Assembly: GCF_014645695.1 (NCBI RefSeq) | Contig: NZ_BMMF01000007.1 | Span: forward strand, 124,001 to 188,000 | Source: Salinarimonas ramus | GTDB lineage: Bacteria > Pseudomonadota > Alphaproteobacteria > Rhizobiales > Beijerinckiaceae | Reading direction: 5' to 3' | Length of the DNA stretch: 64,000 nucleotides | Shown: positions 1 to 8,253 of the stretch, in pieces | How the letters are laid out: the number at the start of each line of letters is the position of its first letter | Position numbering within the stretch: the first letter of the stretch is position 1 | The notes under the pieces: generated by a model | Databases searched by the model: none | What the model was told of the DNA's origin: nothing | Seen by the model: only the letters and a program-made list of their open reading frames with translations | Program-made: the position numbers and the translations under genes

Positions 1-175
1 ATCTCACAAGGCCTCGCGCCTTTTCAGATGAATATCGGCGTATCTTTCTGGGATTGGCCTGAAAGCGGAAACTTGTCGTTCATCCTGTCGTTTAAACTCG
101 TTTTTATCGGAGCAACCTAGTTTCGCCTCATGAACGAGCCGGGAAGCCGGCCAGTACAGAAAAACAGTGAGGCGC

Positions 176-694
176 ATGATGAACACTCTGGCGAAGTCCA
201 TCGTCGAGCCCGTGTCCCAGGAGGACGCCGAGGCCCCCGTGAAGCCCGCCTACCTGGAGGCGCTCCACCTCGTCGAGCGCCTGCACCGGCGCCTCCTCGA
301 CGTGATCAAGGACGAGTTCGAGCGTCGCGGTCGCGACGACGTCAACTCGGTCCAGGCCCTGCTCCTCTACAATATCGGCGACAAGGAGCTGACCGCGAGC
401 GAGCTGCGCACCCGCGGCTACTATCTGGGCTCGAACGTCTCCTACAACGTCAAGAAGCTCGTCGAGATGGGCTATCTCCACCACGCCCGCTCGCGCGTCG
501 ACCGCCGCGCGGTGCGCATCTCGCTCACCGAGAGCGGCAAGGAGGTGCACGACATCGTGCACGCGCTCTACGAGAAGCACTCGCGCACCATCGCGCCCAT
601 CGGCGGCATCTCGGACGAGGACTTCGTGCGCCTCAACACGGCGCTGACGCGGCTCGAGCGCTTCTGGACCGACCAGATCCGCTACCGTCTCTGA
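176..694 (+). CDS. ldtR: MarR-family winged-helix regulator, LdtR-like
   Basis: This 172-residue protein is a MarR-type transcription factor. The winged helix-turn-helix spans about residues 50-120, with the recognition region around SNVSYNVKKLVEMGYL and the wing around ARSRVDRRAVRISLT, followed by a helical dimerisation end. The N-terminus (MMNTLAKSIVEPV) and overall sequence match what I remember of LdtR, a regulator conserved in Rhizobiales and linked in Liberibacter and Sinorhizobium to L,D-transpeptidase and stress genes. No transpeptidase gene lies in the window, so targets are unknown. ATG at 176 or 179 fits the GTGAGG upstream better than the GTG at 167. It is converged upon by the GntR gene. 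Confidence 0.78.
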   Translation: MMNTLAKSIVEPVSQEDAEAPVKPAYLEALHLVERLHRRLLDVIKDEFERRGRDDVNSVQALLLYNIGDKELTASELRTRGYYLGSNVSYNVKKLVEMGYLHHARSRVDRRAVRISLTESGKEVHDIVHALYEKHSRTIAPIGGISDEDFVRLNTALTRLERFWTDQIRYRL

Positions 695-796
695 CGAATT
701 CGGACAGGAACACCGACGACGACACCGGGGGCCGGGGGGCCCGACGGGCGACACGCGGGCGGCGCGGCCGGGAGGCTTCGCCGCCCGCTTCCGCGT

Positions 797-1537
797 TCAG
801 CGCAGGTCGGACGCGTAGTGCACCCTGTCCGTCCGGCACAGCGACAGGCGCCATTCCACCGGCGCGCCGTCGATGGCTGTGGCGACGCGGTCGACCTGGA
901 GGAGCGGGGCGCCCTCCGCGACGCCGAGCGCCGCCGCGATCCCGGCGGGGGCGCCCATCGCCTTCAGCCGCTCCACGGCGCGGGCGACGGGGACGCCGTA
1001 GGAGGTCGCGTACATCTCGTAGAGATTGTTGGGCAGCTCGCGCTTCTCGAGATCGGCGAAGCGCGCCTTCTCGACGACGATGCGCTCGTGCACGCAGACC
1101 TCGCCGTCGAGCGCCCGCACGCGCTCGAGGCGGGTCACGCGCGCACCGCGCGCGAGGGAGAGCCGCGACGCCTCGGCGGCGTCGGCGCGGCCCGAGCCCA
1201 CCGAGAGGAAGCGGCTCGTGGGGAAGCGCGCCGGTCCGTCGTCGGGCACGAGCTTGAAGAACTGGAACAGGATGCGCGCGTCGTCGTGGCGCGCGACGTA
1301 GGTGCCCCTGCCCTGCCGGCGCACCACGAGCCGCTCCGCCGCCATGGCGTCGAGCGCCTTGCGCACGGTGCCCTGCGAAACGCCGAGATCGGCCGCGAGC
1401 TCCGGCTCGCTCGGGATCGCCGCGCCCGCCTGCCAGACGCCGTCGGAGATGCGCTTGACGAGCACGTCCCGCACCTGCCGATAGAGCGGGCGATATCCCA
1501 GCGCATCCTGCGCCGCCCCGCGCTCGATCATGACCAC
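797..1537 (-). CDS. GntR/HutC-family regulator of the sulfolactate locus
   Basis: A 246-residue GntR protein of the HutC subfamily. The winged helix occupies about residues 15-80 (PLYRQVRDVLVKRISDGVW, SEPELAADLGVSQGTVRKAL, GRGTYVA) and a UTRA ligand-binding domain fills residues 95-240. Such UTRA domains sense small organic effectors. It lies next to the sulfolactate transporter and SuyAB genes, and in described sulfolactate clusters a GntR regulator (SuyR) holds the same place, so sulfolactate control is inferred. A palindrome at 1564-1577 just upstream matches two in the suyA/tctC intergenic region, suggesting autoregulation. GTG at 1537 sits about 5 nt after AGGA; the in-frame ATG at 1531 is the alternative. 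Confidence 0.85.
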   Translation of the reverse strand: MVMIERGAAQDALGYRPLYRQVRDVLVKRISDGVWQAGAAIPSEPELAADLGVSQGTVRKALDAMAAERLVVRRQGRGTYVARHDDARILFQFFKLVPDDGPARFPTSRFLSVGSGRADAAEASRLSLARGARVTRLERVRALDGEVCVHERIVVEKARFADLEKRELPNNLYEMYATSYGVPVARAVERLKAMGAPAGIAAALGVAEGAPLLQVDRVATAIDGAPVEWRLSLCRTDRVHYASDLR

Positions 1538-1563
1538 ACCCGTCCTCTGCTCTTCGATCAGCT

Positions 1564-1577
1564 ATCTTATAGAAGAG
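1564..1577. promoter_or_regulatory. Putative GntR operator, copy 1
   Basis: The sequence ATCTTATAGAAGAG carries the perfect palindromic half-sites TCTT and AAGA in the same spacing as GTCTTATACAAGAC near suyA. It lies 27 bp upstream of the GntR start, between that gene and the end of the hypothetical gene at 1632. HutC-type GntR proteins typically bind short palindromes of this kind. Function is inferred from recurrence. Confidence 0.6.
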
Positions 1578-1631
1578 TGAGGAGAGGACAAGCGGTTGCG
1601 TGTATTCCATGCCACCGCCCGATCCGGCACG

Positions 1632-1997
1632 CTAGCGGCACGCTTCCTCGAGCAGCGTCGCGACGAGCCGATCGCGATCCTCGGCGTCCTCGGCGAACAG
1701 CTCCGGGTCGAGCTGATCCTTCAGGGCCGCGACCTTGAGCGCGAGGTCGTCGCGCGTCTCGCCGGGAAGCCTGATCAGCGTTCGTGCGAGCGCGTCGCAG
1801 GCTCTGAGGAGCGCGACCTGAGCCTCGTCGAGCGCCGCGTACTCCCGGCGCAGGCGCATGTCGTCCGCGGCCGCCAGTGAGGCTTTCTCCGCAGGGGTGA
1901 CGATCGCCCAGAGCGCGCGGTGGCAATCGCGTGCGTCCGAGAGGATCGCGGAGAGCCGCCTCACGCGCGTGTTCGTGCTATCAACGGCTCGCGGCAT
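1632..1997 (-). CDS. Hypothetical protein, helical, charged
   Basis: I do not recognise this 121-residue protein. It has no signal peptide or membrane segment, and is rich in Ala, Arg, Asp, Glu and Leu in a pattern that predicts mostly alpha helix, with an acidic C-terminal third. An ATG at 1997 follows a weak GGAG about 8 nt upstream. It is divergent from the ribbon-helix-helix gene at 2046, with 48 bp between them. The pair could be a regulator and its partner, but nothing in the sequence shows toxin activity. Confidence 0.5.
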   Translation of the reverse strand: MPRAVDSTNTRVRRLSAILSDARDCHRALWAIVTPAEKASLAAADDMRLRREYAALDEAQVALLRACDALARTLIRLPGETRDDLALKVAALKDQLDPELFAEDAEDRDRLVATLLEEACR

Positions 1998-2030
1998 GCG
2001 ATCGGCTCCGCGTCGACGGGTCTATAGTTT

Positions 2031-2070
2031 GGGTACACCGAAATTATGTCCGATGCAATAGGGGTGCACC
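2031..2070. repeat. Two near-palindromic GGGTRCACC copies
   Basis: GGGTACACC (2031-2039) and GGGTGCACC (2062-2070) are spaced 31 bp start to start, about three helical turns, and flank the start codon of the ribbon-helix-helix gene. Both contain a GGTRCACC core close to a palindrome and are followed by A-rich sequence. Small ribbon-helix-helix proteins often bind such repeated sites at their own promoter, so this could be an autoregulatory operator pair. Confidence 0.35.
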
Positions 2071-2249
2071 AAAAAAGAAAGCGCGGGCGACCTGCGACGG
2101 GGCGCGACCCGCTCGTGAGCCTGCGCCTGCCGGAAGACGTCCTTCGCGCCGTGGAGGAGATCGCAGCCGAGCAGCACGTCTCGCGCTCGGAAATCTTGCG
2201 CGCCGCTGTCACTGAATGGGTCGCCGCGCGCCGATCGAGCGAGCGCTGA
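2046..2249 (+). CDS. Ribbon-helix-helix (CopG/Arc-type) DNA-binding protein
   Basis: A 67-residue protein with a basic N-terminal arm (QKRKRGRPATGR, an AT-hook-like GRP core) followed by one ribbon-helix-helix fold: beta strand PLVSLRLPED, helix LRAVEEIAAEQHV, then SRSEILRAAVTEWVA. The fold is typical of CopG/MetJ/Arc repressors and of antitoxins. It has no toxin gene downstream: the next gene, tctB, is on the opposite strand and ends 5 bp away. Two GGGTRCACC repeats at its start suggest autoregulation. Confidence 0.75.
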   Translation: MSDAIGVHQKRKRGRPATGRDPLVSLRLPEDVLRAVEEIAAEQHVSRSEILRAAVTEWVAARRSSER

Positions 2250-2253
2250 ACGC

Positions 2254-2736
2254 TCAGAACAGCACCCCCCGCGGCACCGGCACGAGCAGCACCTCCACGA
2301 AGAGGAGGTAGAAGCCGCCCACCATCGCGAGCGCGGCGGCGACGTAGGCGGCGGTGCGCTTGGGCGTCCAGCGATCGTACTCGGCGATGGCCAGCACGGC
2401 GAGGAACCCCACGATCGAGGTCGTGAAGAAGCCCAGCCGCGGCATCAGCCCGGCCCACGCCACGAGGGCGAGGCACAGGAGGAGGCGGCGCGGCGTCGAG
2501 CCCGTCTCCACCGCCGCGGGCGGGCTCGCGCGGCCGAGCGCGCGCAGGGCGAGGATCGCGAGCGCGCTCGCGATCATCACGCCCGCGATCACCCGCGGGA
2601 AGACCGCGCCGAGCGGGCTCATCGCCATGGAGCCTGCGAGCATCCAGATCCCCAGCGCCACGAAGAGGACGCACAGGACGATCGTGCCGAGATCGCCTCT
2701 CGAGCGCGCGCCCGGCGTGGTCGGCTCAGTCCGCAT
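2254..2736 (-). CDS. TTT transporter small membrane subunit (TctB family)
   Basis: A 160-residue TctB-family protein with four hydrophobic segments, the usual size for the small membrane subunit of tripartite tricarboxylate transporters. It supports TctA in solute import driven by an ion gradient. The ATG at 2736 overlaps the end of the tctA-like gene by 11 bp, so the two are translationally coupled; longer upstream starts would lie deep inside tctA. Here the order is C-A-B, whereas tctC-B-A is common. With SuyAB next door the likely substrate is 3-sulfolactate (SlcHFG-type transporter), by context only. Confidence 0.82.
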   Translation of the reverse strand: MRTEPTTPGARSRGDLGTIVLCVLFVALGIWMLAGSMAMSPLGAVFPRVIAGVMIASALAILALRALGRASPPAAVETGSTPRRLLLCLALVAWAGLMPRLGFFTTSIVGFLAVLAIAEYDRWTPKRTAAYVAAALAMVGGFYLLFVEVLLVPVPRGVLF

Positions 2737-4261
2737 CGATCGGCTCCTTCTTCGCGCCGTCGGCGCGGCGCGCACGGCGCGCCTTCAGGGTATCCATCAG
2801 GACCGGGTAGAACAGGGTCAGCGCCGCGAGCGCCGCGATGGCGAGGCTGATCGGGCGGCCGAAGAACATGCCGAGCACGTTGCCCTGCGCGTTGCCGATG
2901 AGCCAGGCCTGGACGAAGCCCTGCTCCGCGATCGGCCCCAGGATCACGCCGAGCACGATGGGCGAGGGCTGGAAGCCGTAGCGCGCCAGGATCCAGCCGA
3001 TTAAGCCGAGCCCGAGCATCGTGTAGACGTCCGTGATCGAGTTGTGGATCGCGAACGAGCCGATGATGGTGAGGAAGGCGACGGTGGGAACCAGCACCGC
3101 CTTGGGGATCGAGACGATGGCCTGGTAGGCGTAGCGCCCGACGAAGAGGCCCGTCGGCAGCATCAGGATCGTGGCGATCAGAAGCCCGAAGATGAAGGTG
3201 AAGACGATGTCGCCCTGCCCCGTGAACAGGCCGGGCCCGGTGCGGATGCCCTGCACCAGCAGCGCGCCGAGGATGACGGCGTCCGGGGGCGTGCCGGGGA
3301 TGCCGAGCACGAGGGTGGGGATGAAGCCGCCGCCGACGGTGGCGTTGTTGGCGCTCTCGGTGGCGAGGATGCCGCCGGGCTCGCCCTTGCCGAAGCGCTC
3401 GGGATGACGCGAGGAGCGCCGCGCCTCCGAATACGAGACGAGGGAGGCGATGGAGCCGCCCGCACCCGGCAGGATGCCCACCACCGTGCCGATGACCGAG
3501 GAACGCACGAGGTTGAACCAGTTCGCGACGCACAGCCGCAGCGCCTCCGCCAGCCGGTAGCCGCCCGCCTGGACGGAGACCTTCAGGTGCGGATCGGGCC
3601 GTGCCACGAGGTCGATGACGACGGGGATGCAGTAGAGCCCGATCAAGGCCGCGATGACGTCGAAGCCGCCCACCAGCATCGGCTGGTCGAGCGTGTAGCG
3701 CACGTCCCCGCCCACCACCGCGACGCCCACCGTCGCCAGGAAGAGGCCGAAGGAGGCGCCCAGGATGCCCTTGAGCGTATCCCCCTGCGAGAGCGCCGAG
3801 ATCAGCGTCAGGCCGAAGATCGCGAGCCAGAAATATTCCGGCGGCCCGAAGGCGAGCGCCACCTTCGAGAGAGGCGGCGACAGGAAGAGCAGCGCCAGCG
3901 CCCCCACGATCCCGCCCACGACCGAGGCGAGCGTCGCCAGCGTCACGGCGAGATTGCCGTCCCCGCGCTTGGCCATGGGAAAGCCGTCGAAGGTCGTGGC
4001 GATCGCGGACGGGGTGCCGGGCGTGTTCACCAGGATCGCCGCGAAGGCGCCCCCGTAGATCGCACCCGTATAGATGGCGCCGAGCGCGATCAGGCCCGAG
4101 GCCGGCGGCATGGCGAAGGTGAAGGGCACGAGCACCGCCACCGCCATCGTCGCGGAGAGCCCCGGCAGCGCGCCGATCAGCGTGCCGAGCAGCACGCCGC
4201 CGAAGGCGAGGAGCAGGTTGAAGGGCGTGAGCGCCTGGGCGAGGTATTGAAGGAGGTCCAT
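2726..4261 (-). CDS. TTT transporter large membrane subunit (TctA family)
   Basis: A 511-residue polytopic membrane protein. It carries the two internally repeated TctA signatures: GALPGLSATMAVA near the N-terminus with PGTPSAIATTFDGFPMAKRG at about 85-105, and GILPGAGGSIASLVSY with ILGIPGTPPDAVILG in the middle. About twelve hydrophobic segments are visible. TctA is the translocation channel of tripartite tricarboxylate transporters and works with a periplasmic binding protein (TctC) and TctB. The start MDLLQYLAQ at 4261 is chosen because the upstream frame is Arg/Pro-rich and lies in the tctC spacer. Sulfolactate as substrate is inferred from the neighbours. Confidence 0.88.
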   Translation of the reverse strand: MDLLQYLAQALTPFNLLLAFGGVLLGTLIGALPGLSATMAVAVLVPFTFAMPPASGLIALGAIYTGAIYGGAFAAILVNTPGTPSAIATTFDGFPMAKRGDGNLAVTLATLASVVGGIVGALALLFLSPPLSKVALAFGPPEYFWLAIFGLTLISALSQGDTLKGILGASFGLFLATVGVAVVGGDVRYTLDQPMLVGGFDVIAALIGLYCIPVVIDLVARPDPHLKVSVQAGGYRLAEALRLCVANWFNLVRSSVIGTVVGILPGAGGSIASLVSYSEARRSSRHPERFGKGEPGGILATESANNATVGGGFIPTLVLGIPGTPPDAVILGALLVQGIRTGPGLFTGQGDIVFTFIFGLLIATILMLPTGLFVGRYAYQAIVSIPKAVLVPTVAFLTIIGSFAIHNSITDVYTMLGLGLIGWILARYGFQPSPIVLGVILGPIAEQGFVQAWLIGNAQGNVLGMFFGRPISLAIAALAALTLFYPVLMDTLKARRARRADGAKKEPIDAD

Positions 4262-4388
4262 GAGCGCGCGATCCGGTGCGCCGGGGCGGCTCGTCGCGCG
4301 CCGTCGGCGGGATGCGGGACCCGGCACGCCCGCGCGATCTCGCGCGACGTGCCGGGTATCGGGACGGCTCGGCTGGCGTACGCCGACG

Positions 4389-5342
4389 TCAGTTCGACGC
4401 CTTCGCCGCCTCCTCGATCTCGGCGCGCCGCTCGGACATGAAGCTCTCCATGTCGGAATAGGGCACGTCGATGACGACGAAGGCGCCGTCGTCCATGGCC
4501 TTGCGCATGGCGGGCTGGTTGTTCATCGCCTGGAACGCGTCGGAGACCGCCTGGCGCGTCTCCTCGGGCGTGTCCTTGGGGACCGCGACGCCGCGATAGG
4601 CGCCACCCGTCATGTCGTAGCCGAGTTCCTGGAAGGTCGGCACGTCGGGGAAGAGCGGCAGGCGCTCCTCGGAGGCGACGGCGAGCATGCGCACCTGGTC
4701 GCCCTGCGCGGCGGCCACCGTGGAATAGCCCCACGACGCGGTGACCTGGTCGCCGAGCAGCGCCGTCACCGACGGGCCGGTGCCGGAGAAGGGCACGTAG
4801 GTCGTCGTCACGCCGGCGAGCGCGTCGAAGCGCGACTTGGCGAGACTATTGGCGGAGTTCGAGCCCGAACCGGAGAAGGTGACGAGGCCGGGATTGGCCT
4901 CGGCGAAGGTCACGAGGTCCTCGAGCGTCTGGAACTGGCTGTCCGCCTTCACGATGATCGCGTCGGGCGTGTAGTGGAACCAGTAGACCGGGGTGAGGTC
5001 CGCCGTCTCGTAGCCGGGCGAGCTCATCATCGGCTGCAGGATCACGTGGGGCAGGTTGATGCCCATGATCGTGTGGCCGTCGGCCGGCATCGAATTGAGC
5101 TGCGACCATGCCTGCGCGCCGCCGGCGCCGGCCTGGTACTTCACGATGAGCTGATGGTCGTATTCATCGGCGAAGACCGGCTGCTGCAGGCGCGCGGCGA
5201 TGTCCGACTCGCCGCCGGGCGAGAACGGGATGATGTAGTCCACGTCCTTGTCGGGGAAGGCGAGCGCCGGCGTTGCAGCGATGGCGGCGCCGAGCGTCGC
5301 CGCCACGAGGGGCGCGGCGAGGAAGGGTGTCTTGCGGATCAT
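4389..5342 (-). CDS. TTT periplasmic binding protein (TctC/Bug family)
   Basis: A 317-residue periplasmic solute receptor of the Bug/TctC family. An N-terminal signal peptide (about residues 1-28, ending ATPALA) is followed by the family pattern DYIIPFSPGGESD near the N-terminus, FSGSGSNSANSLAK in the middle and VPTFQELGYDM towards the end. It is the first gene of the transporter operon and is divergent from suyA, with the 242-bp spacer holding two copies of the GTCTTATRCAAGAC palindrome. The likely ligand is 3-sulfolactate, as for the SlcHFG transporter of sulfolactate users; this is contextual. Confidence 0.87.
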   Translation of the reverse strand: MIRKTPFLAAPLVAATLGAAIAATPALAFPDKDVDYIIPFSPGGESDIAARLQQPVFADEYDHQLIVKYQAGAGGAQAWSQLNSMPADGHTIMGINLPHVILQPMMSSPGYETADLTPVYWFHYTPDAIIVKADSQFQTLEDLVTFAEANPGLVTFSGSGSNSANSLAKSRFDALAGVTTTYVPFSGTGPSVTALLGDQVTASWGYSTVAAAQGDQVRMLAVASEERLPLFPDVPTFQELGYDMTGGAYRGVAVPKDTPEETRQAVSDAFQAMNNQPAMRKAMDDGAFVVIDVPYSDMESFMSERRAEIEEAAKASN

Positions 5343-5456
5343 TGCAGCGTATCCTCTCCGGTGGGGATGAGATTGTCCCGATCCGCCCTCTGGCGGGGCG
5401 GTTGACCGAGAGGAGAGCGCGGCAGGCTCCCCGAGTCAAACGTTTTTCTATCTGTT

Positions 5457-5470
5457 GTCTTATGCAAGAC
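5457..5470. promoter_or_regulatory. Putative GntR operator, copy 2
   Basis: GTCTTATGCAAGAC is a palindrome with arms GTCTT and AAGAC (5 bp each, 4-bp spacer). It sits in the divergent spacer between the tctC-like gene and suyA, nearer tctC, and differs by one base from copy 3 at 5538-5551. A related site precedes the GntR gene. The three together define a likely regulon of the GntR/HutC regulator. Confidence 0.7.
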
Positions 5471-5537
5471 TGGATGCGAAATCGCGCCCCGCCAAGGCTT
5501 CGCGCACGGCGCGGCGTGTCTTGACCCTCCATCTTAT

Positions 5538-5551
5538 GTCTTATACAAGAC
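5538..5551. promoter_or_regulatory. Putative GntR operator, copy 3
   Basis: GTCTTATACAAGAC, a palindrome with 5-bp arms identical to copy 2, lies 33 bp upstream of the suyA start codon and 81 bp from copy 2. This position would overlap or follow the suyA promoter, fitting repression relieved by inducer. Function is inferred from recurrence and position. Confidence 0.7.
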
Positions 5552-5584
5552 CTGCACCGCCACCTGACCCGAGAAGAGGAAGCC

Positions 5585-5872
5585 ATGGGGATCCCGCATC
5601 TCCTCGTGCACGACAAGAAGGACACCGTCGGTGTCGTCGTCGTGGAGGACCTGAAGGCCGGCACCGAGATGCTGTGCGTCGTGACGGAGGACAATTCCTC
5701 CTTCCACCTCAATGCCAAGATGGACGTCCCCATCGGCCACAAGATCGCGCTCAAGGACATCGCCGAGGGCGACACGATCTGGAAGTACGGCCAGGACATC
5801 GGCAAGGCCGTGAAGCCGATCGGCGTCGGCGAGCACGTCCACGTCCACAACGTCAAGACCAAGCGCTGGTGA
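5585..5872 (+). CDS. suyA: 3-sulfolactate sulfo-lyase small subunit
   Basis: A 95-residue SAF-domain protein, equivalent to the N-terminal part of altronate/galactarate dehydratases (UxaA family). With SuyB it forms the sulfo-lyase that cleaves (R)-3-sulfolactate to pyruvate and sulfite in the cytoplasm. The size (about 90 residues) and separate small and large subunits match SuyA/SuyB. The frame begins [21 protein letters not shown] behind GAGAAGAGGAAGCC. SuyB follows 10 bp later. Altronate dehydratase is the main alternative from sequence alone, but the adjacent sulfolactate dehydrogenases and YeiH-type exporter favour SuyA. Confidence 0.83.
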   Translation: MGIPHLLVHDKKDTVGVVVVEDLKAGTEMLCVVTEDNSSFHLNAKMDVPIGHKIALKDIAEGDTIWKYGQDIGKAVKPIGVGEHVHVHNVKTKRW

Positions 5873-5882
5873 GGACGATCCC

Positions 5883-7064
5883 ATGACGATGCAATATTCG
5901 AACCTCGAGTTCATGGGCTGGCGTCGCGAGAACGGCCGCGTCGGCGTGCGCAACCACGTCGTCCTGCTCCCCCTCGACGACCTGTCCAACGCCGCCTGCG
6001 AGGCGGTGGCGAACAACATCAAGGGCACGCTCGCCCTCCCCCACGCCTACGGACGCCTGCAGTTCGGCGAGGACCTCGACCTGCATTTCCGCACGCTGAT
6101 CGGCATCGGCTCGAACCCGAACGTCGCGGCGGTCGTGGTGATCGGCATCGAGGACGGCTGGACCCAGCGCGTCGTCGACGGCATCGCCAAGACGGGCAAG
6201 CCGGTCACGGGCTTCGGCATCGAGGGCACCGGCGACATCATGACGATCGCCAAGGCCTCCCGCGTCGCCAAGGACTACCTGCAATGGGCGTCCGAGCTGC
6301 AGCGCGAGACCTGCCCGATCAAGGACCTGTGGGTCTCGACGAAGTGCGGCGAGAGCGACACGACGACGGGCCTCGCCTCCTGCCCCACGGTGGGCAACAT
6401 GTACGACAAGCTGATCCCGCTCGGGCTGACCGGCGTGTTCGGCGAGACCTCCGAGATCACCGGCGCCGAGCACCTCTGCAAGGCCCGCGCGGCGAGCCCC
6501 GAGGTCGGCGAGAAGTTCATGGCGACCTGGCAGGCGTACATGGACGAGGTGATCGAGCCCTTCAAGACGTCGGATCTCTCCGAGAGCCAGCCGACCAAGG
6601 GCAACATCGCCGGCGGCCTGACCACTATCGAGGAGAAGGCGCTCGGCAATCTCGAGAAGATCGGCCGCGAGTGCACGTACATCGACGTGCTCGAGCCCGC
6701 CGAGGCGCCCGCCAAGGGCCCGGGACTCTACTTCATGGATACGTCCTCGGCCGCCGCGGAGTGCGTCACCCTGATGGCGGCGGCAGGCTACGTGGTCCAC
6801 ACCTTTCCCACGGGCCAGGGCAACGTCATCGGCAACCCGATCGTCCCGGTGGTGAAGATCACGGGCAATCCGCGCACCGTGCGCACGATGTCCGAGCACG
6901 TGGACGTCGACGTGTCCGGCGTTCTGCGTCGCGACATGACGATCCCGGAAGCCGGCGACGCGCTCATCGACATGGTGGTGCGCACCGCCAACGGCCGCCT
7001 CACCGCCGCGGAGGCGCTCGGCCACCGCGAGTTCGTCATGACGAAGCTGTACCGCTCGGCGTGA
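5883..7064 (+). CDS. suyB: 3-sulfolactate sulfo-lyase large subunit
   Basis: A 393-residue UxaA/GarD C-terminal-family lyase. Family-type segments include [19 protein letters not shown] at the start, [19 protein letters not shown] with cysteines likely at the metal or active site, and [22 protein letters not shown] near the end. With SuyA it removes sulfite from (R)-3-sulfolactate to give pyruvate. The length is that of SuyB proteins. It is followed after 134 bp, including a 9-bp-stem hairpin, by the exporter gene. No tagaturonate/fructuronate genes are near, arguing against hexonate use. Confidence 0.83.
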   Translation: MTMQYSNLEFMGWRRENGRVGVRNHVVLLPLDDLSNAACEAVANNIKGTLALPHAYGRLQFGEDLDLHFRTLIGIGSNPNVAAVVVIGIEDGWTQRVVDGIAKTGKPVTGFGIEGTGDIMTIAKASRVAKDYLQWASELQRETCPIKDLWVSTKCGESDTTTGLASCPTVGNMYDKLIPLGLTGVFGETSEITGAEHLCKARAASPEVGEKFMATWQAYMDEVIEPFKTSDLSESQPTKGNIAGGLTTIEEKALGNLEKIGRECTYIDVLEPAEAPAKGPGLYFMDTSSAAAECVTLMAAAGYVVHTFPTGQGNVIGNPIVPVVKITGNPRTVRTMSEHVDVDVSGVLRRDMTIPEAGDALIDMVVRTANGRLTAAEALGHREFVMTKLYRSA

Positions 7065-7119
7065 CGAGGCATGCGCGTCGCGCTTCGGCGAGCCGAGGCG
7101 CGACGCGCACCCTCCCCTC

Positions 7120-7142
7120 CTCCTTCCCTGTAGGGGAAGGAG
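7120..7142. repeat. Intergenic hairpin between suyB and exporter
   Basis: CTCCTTCCC (7120-7128) and GGGAAGGAG (7134-7142) form a perfect 9-bp stem with a 5-nt loop in the 134-bp suyB-suyZ spacer. No T-run follows, so it is not a classical terminator. It could be an mRNA processing or stability hairpin that sets the exporter level, or a copy of a dispersed genomic palindrome. Confidence 0.5.
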
Positions 7143-7198
7143 AAGAGCGGCACGCGCGTCATGCGAGGCTGCCGCCGCATCGAACCAGAAGAGCGCGC

Positions 7199-8236
7199 AT
7201 GAACGCCCCCACCTTCCTGCCGAGCGGCTCGACGACCCGCCGTCTCGTGCCCGGCATCCTGTTCGCCGCCGCCGTCGCGGTCGTGGCGACGCTCGCGGCG
7301 CCGGCGGTGGCGCTCGTCTTCCCCATCCCCGCGATGGTGCTCGCGCTCGTCATCGGCATCGCGCTCAACAAGCCGGCCGCCGCGCCGATCTTCCAGCCGG
7401 GGCTGACCTTCTGCGTGAAGACGCTGCTGCGCTGGGCCGTCGCGCTGCTCGGGCTTCGCATCGCGCTCGGGGACATCGTGGCGCTCGGCCTCGGCGTCGC
7501 GCTGATGGTGATCCTCGCCATGGCGGCGACGATCCTCGCGGGCTTCGCCCTCGCCCGGGTGTTCGGCCAGCGCGCGGAATACGGCGCGCTCGCGGGCGCG
7601 GCCACCGCCGTGTGCGGCGCCTCCGCGGCGCTCGCGACGACGACGGTGCTGCCGAGCTACAAGGGCAAGGAGGCGGACGTCGCCTTCGTCGTCGTGGCGG
7701 TCAACGCGCTCTCGACGCTCGCCATGATCGCCTACCCGCCGCTGGGGGCGCTGCTCGGCTTCGACCACCAGACGACGGGCGTCCTTATCGGCGCCACGAT
7801 CCACGACGTCGCGCAGGTCGTGGGCGCCGGCTACGCCGTCTCGGAGACCGCCGGCAACACCGCGGTCGTGGTGAAGCTGTTTCGCGTCTTCCTCCTCCTG
7901 CCGGTGGTGCTGATCATCGGCTGGTGGTTCGCGCGCGCCGGCGGGCACGCCGAGAACGCGAAGGTGCCGGCGCCGGTCTTCGCCTTCGTGTTCCTGGGCC
8001 TGTGCCTCCTCAACACCGCGATGGCCTATGCACCGGCCCTGCAACCGGTGTACGACCCCCTGCGCGAAATCGCCATCCTGGCGTCCACCTGGGGTCTCCT
8101 GATCGCCATCGGCGCGCTGGGGCTCGGCACCTCGCTCTCGGCCATCGCCCGGCTCGGCTGGCGCCACATCGCCACCGTGACGGGCACGACCCTCGTCATC
8201 CTCGCGCTCGCCGCGGGCGCGCTCCTCGTCCTGTGA
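7199..8236 (+). CDS. YeiH-family sulfite/sulfate exporter (SuyZ-like)
   Basis: A 345-residue inner-membrane protein of the UPF0324/YeiH family with about ten hydrophobic helices. Typical features are the AAATAVCGASAALATTTVLP segment in the first half and GATIHDVAQVVGAGYAVS in the second. Members were proposed as sulfate or sulfite exporters in sulfonate degradation; the SuyZ exporter of Paracoccus pantotrophus sits in the same position beside suyAB. The role would be removal of sulfite, or sulfate made from it, released by SuyAB. ATG at 7199 precedes MNAPTFLPSG; the exporter ends 17 bp before slcC. Confidence 0.8.
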   Translation: MNAPTFLPSGSTTRRLVPGILFAAAVAVVATLAAPAVALVFPIPAMVLALVIGIALNKPAAAPIFQPGLTFCVKTLLRWAVALLGLRIALGDIVALGLGVALMVILAMAATILAGFALARVFGQRAEYGALAGAATAVCGASAALATTTVLPSYKGKEADVAFVVVAVNALSTLAMIAYPPLGALLGFDHQTTGVLIGATIHDVAQVVGAGYAVSETAGNTAVVVKLFRVFLLLPVVLIIGWWFARAGGHAENAKVPAPVFAFVFLGLCLLNTAMAYAPALQPVYDPLREIAILASTWGLLIAIGALGLGTSLSAIARLGWRHIATVTGTTLVILALAAGALLVL

Positions 8237-8253
8237 AGCAAGAGATCACGGCC

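Noticed and set aside
4-201. Small minus-strand open frame at the window edge
   Set aside because: No ribosome binding site, no recognised fold, and it overlaps the ldtR start region.
695-796. G-rich inverted repeat (GGGCC/GGCCC) between ldtR and the GntR gene as a terminator
   Set aside because: The stem is only 5 bp and sits in a run of G and C where such pairing is expected by chance; no T-run.
3044-4441. Plus-strand open frame opposite the tctA-like gene
   Set aside because: Low-complexity Arg/Asp/His composition and no ribosome binding site; the TctA motifs on the minus strand are clear.
5585-7064. Altronate or galactarate dehydratase instead of SuyAB
   Set aside because: Same superfamily, but split small/large subunits with sulfolactate dehydrogenases and a YeiH-type exporter fit sulfo-lyase; no hexuronate genes nearby.
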